Source: Planctomyces sp.
Lineage (GTDB): Bacteria; Planctomycetota; Planctomycetia; Planctomycetales; Planctomycetaceae
Direction: 5' to 3'
DNA: 32,369 nucleotides
Assembly (NCBI GenBank): GCA_005798445.1
Contig: SYJG01000355.1
Span: 1-32,369 of the forward strand
Positions 16,601 to 24,236 of the stretch are shown here, one piece after another (within the stretch, counting starts at the first letter, position 1; each line of letters begins with the position of its first letter). The translations under genes and the position numbers were made by a program. The notes below the pieces were generated by a model. That model was not told the DNA's origin. It saw only the letters and a list, made by a program, of their open reading frames with translations, and searched no databases.

Positions 16601-17128
16601 CTCGAACTCCTCAACGTCATTTTGCGGCCGGCGGGACACGTTCAGCCGCTCGACATGCTGACGATGGTCGGCTTCATCATTCTGGTCGGCACGGTCGTCA
16701 ACAATCCAATCTTGATCGTCGAGCAAGCCCTCGTTCACATTCGCGAGGATGGCATGGCCCCGCACGCCGCGATTCTGGAAAGCGTGAGAACGCGCATTCG
16801 TCCGATCTTCATGACCGCTTTGATCGGCCTGTTTGGCCTACTGCCGCTCGTCATCTCCCCTGGAGCCGGCAGCGAACTCTACCGCGGTCTCGGCAGCGTG
16901 ACTCTGGGCGGATTGATCGCTTCGACGGTCTTGACGTTGTTCCTGGTGCCGGTTTCATTCAGCTTGGCAATGGAATTGAAGGCGGCCCTTTTCCGTCTCA
17001 TTCAGACGCGGCCCGCCGTTGCCGCGACTCCGTCGCTGTCCGCGGAAACCAAGACATTCGTCAACGAGGATCACACGGACGAGGCGATCTTGGCTCCCAG
17101 AATGCTCCAGCAAGAACCCGCCTCGTGA
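13625..17128 (+). CDS. RND efflux permease (AcrB/HAE1-like)
   Basis: 1167 residues from MHLIEWFVRNPVKVS. An upstream in-frame start would add residues coded by the cassette repeat and is rejected. The protein is an inner-membrane proton-driven exporter working with the adaptor upstream. Features are TM1 near residues 11-31, the porter-domain strand TVTTMWPGASPQEVE, a TM2-TM6 block (about 395-545), a second porter half and a TM7-TM12 block (about 945-1125). The proton-relay motif in TM4 reads GMLVDNFIVV (Asp454, Asn455), where AcrB has two Asp. TM10 reads GTVVNNPILIV, with Asn1026 in the position of AcrB Lys940, so coupling residues deviate from the classical set. Residues about 549-575, in the cytoplasmic link after TM6, are encoded by a palindromic repeat. 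The protein is about 120 residues longer than AcrB. Its own ribosome-binding site is weak and lies in the cassette repeat. Confidence 0.93.
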   Translation: MHLIEWFVRNPVKVSVGVILVALFGTIALYKMPMQLTPEVEVPTITVTTMWPGASPQEVESEIIQAQEEQLQSVEGLQKMSSESMDSRGQITLEFAVGTPTGDALLNVSTRLQQVREYPINADQPVVATSNISDRFIAWFILTPQKPSSGKLDEASIRHPDLKAELERVKHAHNPGLAIFRMRELARNHPEVSDLLPPDMDVTKLRRFCRDFIETRLERVDGVSNANVMGGREEELQVVVDPHLLAARQLTIGDVREALRKQNKDTSGGDFWEGKRRYVIRTLGQFKTEQQVANMIIASRDGNPVYIRDVAHVRLGYKKPDGLVHRYGTSVIAINAQRETGSNVLQVMEGLRSTVRKLNESVLMQRGLELTQVYDETEYIHSAVNVVNDDILQGAMLTLVVLLVFLRSLRSSLVVLLAIATSVIGMFLMLGILGRTLNVLTLAGISFAVGMLVDNFIVVMESIFRHHREGENVLLATVKGTKEVWGAIVASTLANLAVFLPVLFVQDQVGQLFRDLALAVSCSLLLSLLVALVLIPTAASRLIGGRTNRRAEDVNPPSESGSLSFLGGLTRSARLWRSAFGLLPLLDRFGDAFVRAVVGLNAKMLRSVPVRLIAMVVLVGVPLYVSYLLMPKVEYLPNGNRNLVIGILVPPPGYNLEHMETLGHRVEESARRYWDIDLDDPQNKDLPHPMISDFFYVVRGRQLFMGVRAVDPLQGHRLVKLVQEIVTGIPGTFAIVKQSSLFERGLTSGRSIDVEITGPDIKQLVGFGGRIMGQVSQLIPKAQVLPIPSLDLSSPEVHAKPRWEQAAELGLSADEIGYAVDALVDGAYATDFFIGGDKIDLSIVGREETAQRTQDLESLPISTRTGRVISLGAVADLTLSSGPEQINRRERQRAITIQVSPPAEMALEDAMLKIQNEVVTPLEHDPDFRGLYQVNLSGTADKLRTTWLAIRWNLLLAILLTYLVMAALFESWLYPFIVMLSVPLGAVGGFVGLELLNVILRPAGHVQPLDMLTMVGFIILVGTVVNNPILIVEQALVHIREDGMAPHAAILESVRTRIRPIFMTALIGLFGLLPLVISPGAGSELYRGLGSVTLGGLIASTVLTLFLVPVSFSLAMELKAALFRLIQTRPAVAATPSLSAETKTFVNEDHTDEAILAPRMLQQEPAS
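15270..15347. repeat. palindromic repeat copy inside RND permease gene
   Basis: Arms 15270-15297 and 15320-15347 are reverse complements at about 22 of 28 positions. Arm sequence (GGCGAGC ... CCTCCGAG) is clearly related to the extragenic copies at 9633 and 11525. The element spans 78 bases, exactly 26 codons, and keeps the frame open, encoding an Arg/Ser/Pro/Gly-rich link between TM6 and the second half of the pump. Its greater divergence from perfect symmetry fits an older insertion under coding selection. Confidence 0.8.
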
Positions 17129-17242
17129 TGCCTGTCTCTCCGACCAACGCCAGATACACTGGCACCAGTCTGGTTGGCCGGGTTTCGACTTCCGTTGTGG
17201 CCAACGAGTTTTCATTTCTCCTGTGTTGAAAGGGAGACGCTC

Positions 17243-18001
17243 ATGGCTGGCATTGAAGCAACGAGTTCCTATGTCTTGACGCTCGGTTTACTGACAGTCT
17301 TTGTCTTGGTCTGGGTCACTCGGCAGCAAAAGACGAAGCGGGACGCAACCGTCTGGCTGATCTCCGGTCTCGTCGGCATTTTGCTGGGTGCCGCTGGCGC
17401 GATGGCCGGCACCTATGCGTTGGGGTATCAAGTGAAGGAGGCTCCCCCAGAAGAAGCCACAGCCAGTACAGCGTCGGGATCGCCGATGATGGGTGGCGGA
17501 GGCGGCGGTGCATCCGCTGCTGGCGGACCCGGCGGCGGAATGGGCGGTGGATCCGGCGGTGGAATGGGTGGGGGTATGGGCGGAATGATGGGCATGATGG
17601 GTGGTGGTGGCGGCGGTCAAGGCCCACGATTCAAGCAGCAACTCACCACGTTGGTCCGCAAGCTGGAATTGCTCACCGGCGACATCGCTGTCACGTTGGC
17701 CGATGAACAACGCCAGGCACTCGCCAAGCAACTCGACGAGTTCGCCGAACTCAAGACACTGACCGACGACGAAGCGGAAAAAAAATACAACGACCTGCTG
17801 GCTCTGTTCGATGACGCGCAGAAAGCGAAACAAGACGCAATCGGCTTGCCCTTCCGCCGAGGCGGCGGTGGAGGCGGAGGCGGCGGTGGAGGAGGGTTTG
17901 GTGGTGGAGGTGCGCCGCCAGCGCCGGACGCGAATCCGTTTGAAAGCGAAACCAACGCGGGCGCACTGAAATCACTGCGCGAGCGTTTTTCGGCAAAATA
18001 G
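17243..18001 (+). CDS. Gly/Met-rich two-TM membrane protein next to RND genes
   Basis: About 252 residues starting MAGIEATSSYVL; AGGGAG sits about 8 bases before the ATG. Two hydrophobic segments (about 8-26 and 37-60) are followed by a low-complexity tract of Gly with Met (GGGMGGGSGGGMGGG, then GGMMGMMGGGGGG) at about 85-130. A helical region follows (VRKLELLTGDIAVTLADEQR to YNDLLALFDDAQKAKQ, about 135-205), then a second poly-Gly tract and a short charged tail. The helical part with its LADEQRQAL phrase resembles the Gly-rich, LTxEQ-type accessory proteins common in planctomycetes. It starts 114 bases after the permease stop codon on the same strand, so it may belong to the efflux operon. 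A role in metal or drug stress is conceivable but not shown. Confidence 0.87.
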   Translation: MAGIEATSSYVLTLGLLTVFVLVWVTRQQKTKRDATVWLISGLVGILLGAAGAMAGTYALGYQVKEAPPEEATASTASGSPMMGGGGGGASAAGGPGGGMGGGSGGGMGGGMGGMMGMMGGGGGGQGPRFKQQLTTLVRKLELLTGDIAVTLADEQRQALAKQLDEFAELKTLTDDEAEKKYNDLLALFDDAQKAKQDAIGLPFRRGGGGGGGGGGGGFGGGGAPPAPDANPFESETNAGALKSLRERFSAK

Positions 18002-18035
18002 TCTTGGACCTCGAACGGCCTCAGGGAGATCACAC

Positions 18036-18542
18036 TTGGAGATCGTTGACGTCACCGTGTACTACTTGGAGATGCTCAGCCCGTCGCACCGAACAATTCC
18101 GGCTCCGTGCGACGGGCTGAATGTTTTGCACATCCAAGCTCCAACCGTGGACGACTACCGTGGCTTGTACAACGCCGTCGGCCGCGAGTTTCACTGGCTC
18201 AGCCGCCGCAAACTTTCAGACGCGGAACTGGCCGCCGTCATCCAGCATCCGCTCAATGAACTGCATGTGTTGCAAGTCGCGGGCGTCCCCGCTGGATTCG
18301 CGGAACTCGACCGCCGCCAGCCCGACGAAATCGAGTTGGTCCAGTTCGGCCTCACCCGCGAGTTCATCGGCCGCGGACTTGGAAAATGGTTTCTGCAACG
18401 GACCATCGATCAAGCCTGGAGCTACCAGCCGCGTCGCTTCTGGCTACACACTTGCACGCTCGACCATCCCGCCGCGCTGCCCAACTACCTGAAGGCCGGC
18501 TTCGTGTTGTTCAAGCAAGAAGCCGTTCGTCGCGAGCTTTGA
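18036..18542 (+). CDS. GNAT family N-acetyltransferase
   Basis: 168 residues from a TTG at 18036, chosen because CAGGGAGAT lies just upstream; an ATG 36 bases further in lacks such a site. The GNAT acetyl-CoA-binding motif A is seen as VQFGLTREFIGRGLGKWFL (about 101-119), with the pyrophosphate loop R-x-x-G-R-G-L-G. Motif B follows as FWLHTCTLDHPAALPNYLKA, including the usual Asn/Tyr pair. The preceding strand GVPAGFAELDRR is the typical beta-4 start. The substrate (small molecule, peptide N-terminus or antibiotic) cannot be inferred. It lies 34 bases after the Gly-rich protein gene and could be co-transcribed with the efflux genes. Confidence 0.9.
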   Translation: MEIVDVTVYYLEMLSPSHRTIPAPCDGLNVLHIQAPTVDDYRGLYNAVGREFHWLSRRKLSDAELAAVIQHPLNELHVLQVAGVPAGFAELDRRQPDEIELVQFGLTREFIGRGLGKWFLQRTIDQAWSYQPRRFWLHTCTLDHPAALPNYLKAGFVLFKQEAVRREL

Positions 18543-18578
18543 TGCGTTCAGACAAGCCTGTCCCAAGCGAGGAACGGC

Positions 18579-19668
18579 TTACGGAACGCGAAAGAGGTTG
18601 GCCGAAGCATCAAACGGCAGACCGACTTCTTGCTCTGCCCGCTCTCCTTGCAACGCCGACTTGAAGAACGCCTTGACCTTGGGATTCTTCAACGAGTCAC
18701 CTTCAAAGTAGGCATGTGCCGACCCGACGTGTTTGGCATCCGTGAAGTCCACATACACGGCTTCCTGCGCTTTGAGGTTACTGGTCCAATGGCCCAAACG
18801 TGCGAGCTGTTCGTCCCCCCCCTTTCATCCGAGAGGCCCGCAGCGCGTTGTCACTTTCGTTGATCGCCACATAGAGCCGATTGCGGACCTGCAAACGGTC
18901 AACCCATTCTTCATGTCCAAGGTTGTTCACATCGGCGGCGCACAACAGGATGTTCTCGAACAACGGCAAGTGGCCGCGCAGCGCGGTCGATTTCATGGTT
19001 CGTTCGAGCAGGTAATTTCCCATACTGTGGAGCAGCAGAGTGGCTCGAATGGGGCAATGCTTCTGCGCTTCAACAGCGAGCAATTCACGGAACCGCTCGC
19101 TGTTGACGGGAACTTTTTCCGCCAGCTTTTTTGTGATCGATTCGATCACCGACTCGCGCATCTTCTGCAAAAGCTCGCGTGCGCGATCCAAGGCACGGTC
19201 AAACGCCACCACGGACGACTGCGCGTCACGCTTGTCGTCCAGATAACTCGCAGCGCCCGTGATACCACCATTGGCTGGCCACGAAAAGGCCACGACTTCG
19301 ACGCCAAAATTCTTGGCCAATCCATCGCAGCGGACCACGACATCTTCCAACGTGTTGTTGAAGCCATGTACAAAGAACACGATGTGCTTGGGGGACTGCT
19401 GGTCCGCCTTGGCGGAAGCGATGGTCTTCCGAAACAAGTACTCGCTGGCAAAGACGGGGTCGCCGTTCGTTGGCTTGTCGATTCCAGCCTCCGTGAGCAG
19501 ATCCTCCGTCAGTTTGTCCGGGAGCACACGGAGATTCCAGTTCCGTCCTTTCTTGGTGGCCTCCAGCATTCGCAATCGATTCGGCCCTTCGGCATTAAAC
19601 ACGTCGCCGACGACTCCAAAATCCGTGCCGTCTTCATCCACGATATTGCGATTGGTCACGATGAACAT
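18579..19668 (-). pseudogene. DUF900-type alpha/beta hydrolase, frameshifted at a G8 tract
   Basis: The 5' part encodes about 283 residues of a DUF900-like serine hydrolase: HIVFFVHGFNNTLEDV (oxyanion region, about 95-110), VVAFSWPANG, SYLDDKRDAQSSV and the nucleophile motif LLLHSMGNYLL with Ser215. At 18815-18822 the coding strand has eight G. The frame then runs into a stop codon at 18778. With seven G the frame continues as GGDEQLARLGHWTSN to a TAA at 18579, giving about 363 residues with a sensible C-terminus (VYVDFTDAKHVGSAHAYF). The downstream part keeps coding character, so the break is recent, a sequencing error, or a switchable homopolymer. The ATG at 19668 has AAAGGA upstream. Family members are predicted esterases of unknown substrate; no signal peptide is seen. 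Confidence 0.85.
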
Positions 19669-19742
19669 GGTCGTCGTCCTTTGAGGTGAGTTGAGAAATG
19701 GGCTGTTGTCATGACTTCAAAACTGATTCGGTCGCTGCCAAT

Positions 19743-21086
19743 TCAAGGAGCCGCGATACAGTACAGATGCCGTTGGCCGCGCAAAAACAATTGCTGGCCA
19801 ACAATCGCGGGGGAGGCATCGAAGGAATCGTCGAGTTTGTTCGTTGCGAGGACTTCCAGCGTTGCGGCTCGTTTCAGCACGAGCGCTGTGCCGTCGCGGC
19901 CTACCAGATAGATGCGATCGGCGGCTCCGGCGGGAGACGCGTAGATGTTGCTCAAACTCGGCAAGCGAACCGATTCAAGAATTGGCTTTCCGGTCTTCGC
20001 ATCCAGACAAGTCAGAACCGCGTTGTTCAACTTGTTGAAGTACAGCATGTCGCCGTACAGCAACGGCGACGGAACGTAGGGCGTGTCCCGTTCCCAACGC
20101 CAGGTGATCCGGTCGCTGCCGGTGATGTCGCCGCTGGCGTCCAGCGGAAGAGACATCGCGACGCTGCCTCGATATCCGCTCATGCAGACGACTTGGTCGC
20201 CAACGAGCACGGGGGACGGAGTCACGTTGGCAACCTGGCCACCGCATTCCCAGAGGACATCCCCGGTTGCCAGGTCGTAGCTCCGCACACGACGGCTGGC
20301 ATTCGTGATGACCTGCGTGCGACCGTTGTGCTCGACGATCAATGGTGTCGCCCAGGCACTGACTTCCTCACGCTTTGCTTGCCACCGGGTTTCGCCGGTC
20401 TTTGCATCGAGCACCAGGAGATGCGAATCGGTTTCGTTGTCGCGGTTGAGAATCACGACGTCGCCATACACGACCGGCGAGCATGCCTCGCCGAAGCTCA
20501 GACGTGTTTCAACGTTGCCGATCTTTTTCTTCCACTGCAATTGGCCATCCAGGTCGAAGCAATACACGCCGCGTGATCCAAACGAGACGTACAAAAACTT
20601 GCCGTCGGTTGTCGGTGAGGCCGAGGCGTGGCTGTTATCGCCGTGATGTCCTTCGTGAGGCAGTTCTTCGATCGCGGTCTGTTCCCAGAGCGTCTTGCCG
20701 GTCTCGCGATCCAGGCAGAGCACGACGAATTGAAACAGCGTGTTCGGGAATTTGATTCCGAACGTCCGCATCGGCTGATCCTCAGGCTTGATCGCTCCCT
20801 CGACGACTTTGCCGGTGTTGACCGCTGAAATCAGGAACACGCGCGGCCCCCAAATGATCGGCGTTGATTTGCCGTGGCCGGGAATCTCAACCTTCCACTT
20901 CACGTTTCGAGTTTGATCCCACTCGATCGGCGGATCGCCGGCCGGCGCGACACCGTTGGCCTCCGGCCCGCGCCACTGATGCCAGTTGTGCAGCCGTGCC
21001 GCTGCGAAATCTTCAGCGGCCACGCACCAGTTCCAGGAAATCAACGCCGTCACACAGACGCAGGCCAGCCATCCTCGCGACATCAT
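19743..21086 (-). CDS. exported PQQ-like beta-propeller protein
   Basis: 447 residues with a signal peptide (cleavage near WCVAA-ED). The rest is built of PQQ/BamB-type propeller blades with the recurring Asp-x-x-T/D-G-x-x-x-W ending: DRETGKTLWEQ, DLDGQLQWKKK, DAKTGETRWQAK, DLATGDVLWECGG and the weaker DAKTGKPILESV. It begins with WHQWRGPEANGVA, typical of the planctomycete set of outer-membrane-assembly-like propellers that are often annotated as quinoprotein-like. No PQQ ligand set or catalytic calcium site was seen, so a binding or scaffold role is more likely than a dehydrogenase. AAGGGAG precedes the ATG at 21086 by about 8 bases. It is divergent from the Tat-signal protein gene at 21239. 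Confidence 0.92.
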   Translation of the reverse strand: MMSRGWLACVCVTALISWNWCVAAEDFAAARLHNWHQWRGPEANGVAPAGDPPIEWDQTRNVKWKVEIPGHGKSTPIIWGPRVFLISAVNTGKVVEGAIKPEDQPMRTFGIKFPNTLFQFVVLCLDRETGKTLWEQTAIEELPHEGHHGDNSHASASPTTDGKFLYVSFGSRGVYCFDLDGQLQWKKKIGNVETRLSFGEACSPVVYGDVVILNRDNETDSHLLVLDAKTGETRWQAKREEVSAWATPLIVEHNGRTQVITNASRRVRSYDLATGDVLWECGGQVANVTPSPVLVGDQVVCMSGYRGSVAMSLPLDASGDITGSDRITWRWERDTPYVPSPLLYGDMLYFNKLNNAVLTCLDAKTGKPILESVRLPSLSNIYASPAGAADRIYLVGRDGTALVLKRAATLEVLATNKLDDSFDASPAIVGQQLFLRGQRHLYCIAAP

Positions 21087-21137
21087 TCGTTCGTCTCCCT
21101 TGTTGGTCTCGTTACCGCCCGCGATAGAATCGCCGCC

Positions 21138-21219
21138 GTAGGTCAGCCTCTCCAGGCTGACCCGATCAACAATCGACAGGGTTTTGCCAATTCGGGTCAG
21201 GCTGGAAAGCCTGACCTAC
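21138..21219. repeat. palindromic repeat in divergent promoter region
   Basis: Arms 21138-21165 and 21192-21219 are reverse complements at 25 of 28 positions, with core GTCAGGCTTTCCAGCC, around a 26-base centre. It fills most of the 152-base gap between two divergent genes and ends 19 bases before the start codon of the Tat-signal protein, so it lies in that gene's leader. This core is a recurrent palindrome in planctomycete genomes (general knowledge). Confidence 0.9.
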
Positions 21220-21238
21220 ATTTGAAGGAGGGCCGCTC

Positions 21239-22735
21239 ATGTCCGCCATCGACCGCCGCGATTTTTTGAGAGGTTTGGGAGGCAGCGTCGCCACCGGAGC
21301 CACTGCTTGGCAAGCGCTGCACACGCTCGTCCCCGCGCGAGCTGAAGACGCTCAGGTCACCCCCGGCATCGTGCAGTTCCGGCCGGAGATGGAAGAGGTC
21401 GTTCGTTGGATTGAAAAAGCTCCGCGCGAACGCATCCTCGACGAGGCGGTCGAACGGTTGAAAAAGGGACTGCCGTATCGCCAACTGGTCGGCGGACTGT
21501 TTCTCGCCGGCATTCGGAACATCAAGCCACGACCGGTCGGCTTCAAGTTTCACGCGGTGATGGCCATCAGCTCGGCACATCAGCTCGCGCTGGACGCTCC
21601 GCAAGCAGATCGACTGCTGCCGTTCTTCTGGGCGCTCGACAACTTCAAGAACGCACAAACTCAAGACGTGAAGGAAGGGGATTGGACGCTCGCACCGGTC
21701 AAGGAGTCGTCCGTGCCGTCGTCATCGCAAGCTCGACAGCGATTCATTGAGGCGATGGATCGCTGGGACGACGAGGCTGCTGATGCAGCGGTCACCGGCT
21801 TGTGCCGCTCGGTCGGGGCCGCCGAGGTCATGGAGATGCTGTGGCTGTACGGCATCCGCGATCAACAGAACATCGGCCACAAGGCGATCTTCGCCGCGCA
21901 CTCATTCCGCACGCTGGAGTTGATCGGTTGGGAACACGCCGAGCCGGTGTTGCGGTCGCTGGTTTTTGGATTGCTCAACGGCGGCAAGAGCGACTCGGCC
22001 GCGCCGTTCGATCACAACCAAACTCTCGTCGGCCAGATCCGACCGGATTGGACAGCCGGAAAACCTGATCCCGCCGCGACCACCGCGCTGCTGCAAACTC
22101 TGCGGCAAGCCAATACGAAAGAGGCAGCGGCGGCGGTCGTCGAGCAACTCAACAAGGGTGTCGCCGCGAGTTCGCTGTGGGATGCAATCCTGCTCGCCGG
22201 CAGCGAACTCCTGATGCGCAAGACGGCGATCGTCACGCTGCATGCGACGACCGCCTGCAATTCGTTGTTCTACACGTTTCGTCAAAGTGGCCACGACGCG
22301 ACGCGGCTGCTCGCACTGCTGCAAGCGGCCTCGTGGATCACGATGTTCCGAGATGGCGCACGCTCACGCGATGGTCTTCCCGACAAGCCGCACATCGACG
22401 AGTTCGCGGCGGCGGATTCGGCTCCGCAGGATTTGGCCCCGCTCTTCGATGGCCTCAAGCAGAATCGAGCGAACGCGGCCGCTCAGACGTTGGCGTACGC
22501 TCGCGCGGGAGGCAACGCCGCCGCATTCTTGGACGCTGCCCGGCACTTGATCCTCATCAAAGGGACCGACGCGCACGACTACAAGTTCGCAGTCTCGGCC
22601 TTCGAGGACTTCGCGCACGCGAGTCCCAATGTTCGGCCGCAACTCCTGGCGGCCAGCGTGTTCTACTTGAAGGGGAGCCGCGATGCGGATTCGCCGCTGT
22701 TGCAAAAAGCTCGTGCGGCGTTGGCCTCGCTTTGA
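21239..22735 (+). CDS. Tat-signal helical protein of unknown function
   Basis: 498 residues. The N-terminus MSAIDRRDFLRGLGGSVATG is a textbook twin-arginine signal (RRDFLRG), with cleavage likely near VPARA-ED. The start ATG follows AAGGAGG at about 8 bases, the best ribosome-binding site in the window. The mature part is almost wholly helical and rich in Ala and Leu, with conserved-looking phrases PVGFKFHAVMAISSAH, LPFFWALDNFKNAQ, WLYGIRDQQNIGHKAIFAAH and LHATTACNSLFYTFRQSG. The several His and the HAVMAI and GHKAI phrases could bind a metal or cofactor, which would fit Tat export of a folded protein, but no known motif is present. I do not recognise the family; it may be planctomycete-specific. 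It ends in a convergent junction with a strong hairpin. Confidence 0.9.
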   Translation: MSAIDRRDFLRGLGGSVATGATAWQALHTLVPARAEDAQVTPGIVQFRPEMEEVVRWIEKAPRERILDEAVERLKKGLPYRQLVGGLFLAGIRNIKPRPVGFKFHAVMAISSAHQLALDAPQADRLLPFFWALDNFKNAQTQDVKEGDWTLAPVKESSVPSSSQARQRFIEAMDRWDDEAADAAVTGLCRSVGAAEVMEMLWLYGIRDQQNIGHKAIFAAHSFRTLELIGWEHAEPVLRSLVFGLLNGGKSDSAAPFDHNQTLVGQIRPDWTAGKPDPAATTALLQTLRQANTKEAAAAVVEQLNKGVAASSLWDAILLAGSELLMRKTAIVTLHATTACNSLFYTFRQSGHDATRLLALLQAASWITMFRDGARSRDGLPDKPHIDEFAAADSAPQDLAPLFDGLKQNRANAAAQTLAYARAGGNAAAFLDAARHLILIKGTDAHDYKFAVSAFEDFAHASPNVRPQLLAASVFYLKGSRDADSPLLQKARAALASL

Positions 22736-22786
22736 AGTCCTGTCGCCGACGGCCAAACTGGAAAGCTAGAAGCTGTTACAGACCCT

Positions 22787-22850
22787 AGCACGACGCGCGA
22801 GCGAGTGGCCAAATCGTCGGAAAAACAACCACTCGCTTGCGCGTCGTGCT
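22787..22850. terminator. palindromic hairpin between convergent genes
   Basis: Arms 22787-22808 and 22829-22850 are reverse complements at 21 of 22 positions (core GCACGACGCGC), with a 20-base loop. It is placed midway in the 131-base gap between two converging genes (stop codons at 22735 and 22867), where a bidirectional terminator is expected. There is no clear T-run, so it may instead be a dispersed palindrome serving that role. Confidence 0.7.
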
Positions 22851-22866
22851 GGTTTTGAAACGGTCG

Positions 22867-24084
22867 CTACGGTTTGCGACTTTCGCTGGATGACTCCGAC
22901 GAAAGGTATCGTTTGACGAACGTCTCCACGTCGGCCGGACAGTCCAGAGTGATTTTGGCGTTCTCGAATTTTGTCCGCGTATTCCGACTGCGGTGCCATT
23001 CTTCCGTTGTGAGTTTCCCGTCGCTGTTGCGGTCCAAGTTTCGAAAGACCGAGCGTGCGTATTCTTCCGGGGTTTGGGAGCTACGAAAGCCGTTCGTGGT
23101 GCTGGGCAATGGCGGACCAATCTTGGCGTTCCAGGCTTTGAGTTGCGGTTCCGTCAAAACTGCGAGCAACTGTTTGCTGGCTTCAGAATTGATTATTTGG
23201 GTCTCTTGGGCAGACTTCGGGAAGTCCAGCGTGCGGGTGCGCAATTGATCGCCAATGGACATCAACTGCTTTCGCCGGTCGTCCATCAATTTTTGAACGG
23301 TCGCACGCTGTTCGCTGGTCAGCTTCAGATCCTGAGCAACCTCCGGAAGAACCAGCGCGGTCGGCCCTTCACGCTGCAAGAGCACTTGCTGCAACAAAGT
23401 TTGCTGCTCGGCGGTCAACACCTTCTTGATCGCGTCTTCCGTTTGCCGTCGTTGGAAGTCGCGGCCGGTCACTCGAGCGATTTCTTTCTTCTGTTCTGGG
23501 GAAAGCTTCAAATGCTCCTGCACTGTGGACGATTGCATCTCGACCGAGATCGATGGTGCCGGACTCACCGGCAGATACTCAATTGCCCCCCACGGGGTCG
23601 GTCGTCCCGAAGATGTGGTCGAGGGATTGGTGATCGACTTCGCGGAACTGCTCCCGGAGGTGCCGAAACCACGTCGATCCGGCACAATGATCCGACAGTT
23701 GGGCAGCGACTTCTTCAGAGACTCCTGAGCTTGGTCCGAGATCGCTCCCGCCGACAAATTCAACGATTGCAATTGCGTAAGCGACTTCAACGTCTCGACC
23801 GCCGCATCGTTGATCTTCGAGTTATTCAGCGACAGCAATTTGAGTTTCTTGAACACTTTTAAGTGCTCGATGTCGTCATTCGTCAGGTCTCGGCCGCCCA
23901 GGATTTGCGTGACTTGATAATCGCCGTCGATGAAAATCACCGACCCTTTCTCAGCAAACAGCGAGACCGTTTTTTTCTCATACGGGCTGGGATCGCCAGC
24001 GTTCAGGGAGCCGGTCGCGAACGCGACGAGGAGCACACTTGCCGACATCAGTTTCCAGCCAGCCGAGTGGGTTTTGGCAGACAT
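22867..24084 (-). CDS. exported LRR and EF-hand protein
   Basis: About 405 residues from MSAKTHSAGWKL, an ATG with GGAGG about 8 bases upstream; an in-frame start 33 bases earlier lacks this. A signal peptide ends near SLNAG. Residues about 55-135 hold short leucine-rich repeats (LKVFKKLKLLSLNNSKIND and LTQLQSLNLSAGAIS), then a Ser/Thr/Pro linker. A helical region (200-310) follows with three LTxEQ-like phrases (LKLSPEQKKEI, VLTAEQQTLL, LKLTSEQRATV) reminiscent of Spy/CpxP-type helices. Near the C-terminus is a single EF-hand loop, DRNSDGKLTTEE (351-362), with the standard Asp/Asn/Asp/Gly/Glu calcium ligands. Planctomycetes have many such secreted calcium-binding repeat proteins. The function is unknown; binding of peptide or matrix is inference. 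Confidence 0.88.
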   Translation of the reverse strand: MSAKTHSAGWKLMSASVLLVAFATGSLNAGDPSPYEKKTVSLFAEKGSVIFIDGDYQVTQILGGRDLTNDDIEHLKVFKKLKLLSLNNSKINDAAVETLKSLTQLQSLNLSAGAISDQAQESLKKSLPNCRIIVPDRRGFGTSGSSSAKSITNPSTTSSGRPTPWGAIEYLPVSPAPSISVEMQSSTVQEHLKLSPEQKKEIARVTGRDFQRRQTEDAIKKVLTAEQQTLLQQVLLQREGPTALVLPEVAQDLKLTSEQRATVQKLMDDRRKQLMSIGDQLRTRTLDFPKSAQETQIINSEASKQLLAVLTEPQLKAWNAKIGPPLPSTTNGFRSSQTPEEYARSVFRNLDRNSDGKLTTEEWHRSRNTRTKFENAKITLDCPADVETFVKRYLSSESSSESRKP

Positions 24085-24236
24085 GACCAGAACCTCCAAT
24101 GAATGGAAGGCTCGCAAACGGCTTGCGATGCGATCGCTGAACGGACAGAAGAGTTATTCGGCACGGAAGCGATAGAGGAATCACGGCTCGAAGGAGCCGA
24201 TTTTCGGTCAGTTGGCCAGAATGGCGATCGACATCA

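Noticed and set aside
18733-19689. Plus-strand frame opposite the DUF900-type hydrolase
   Set aside because: The minus strand has the clear HGFNN and HSMGN motifs. The plus frame has no recognisable features.
19743-21086. PQQ-dependent dehydrogenase
   Set aside because: Only propeller blade motifs are present. The catalytic Asp/calcium set and adjacent Cys pair of quinoprotein dehydrogenases were not seen, and the protein is short for that class.
24183-24205. Small GGCTC/GAGCC hairpin as a terminator
   Set aside because: The stem is only 5-6 bp, it lies upstream of one gene and downstream of none in the right orientation with a T-run, so it is not supported.
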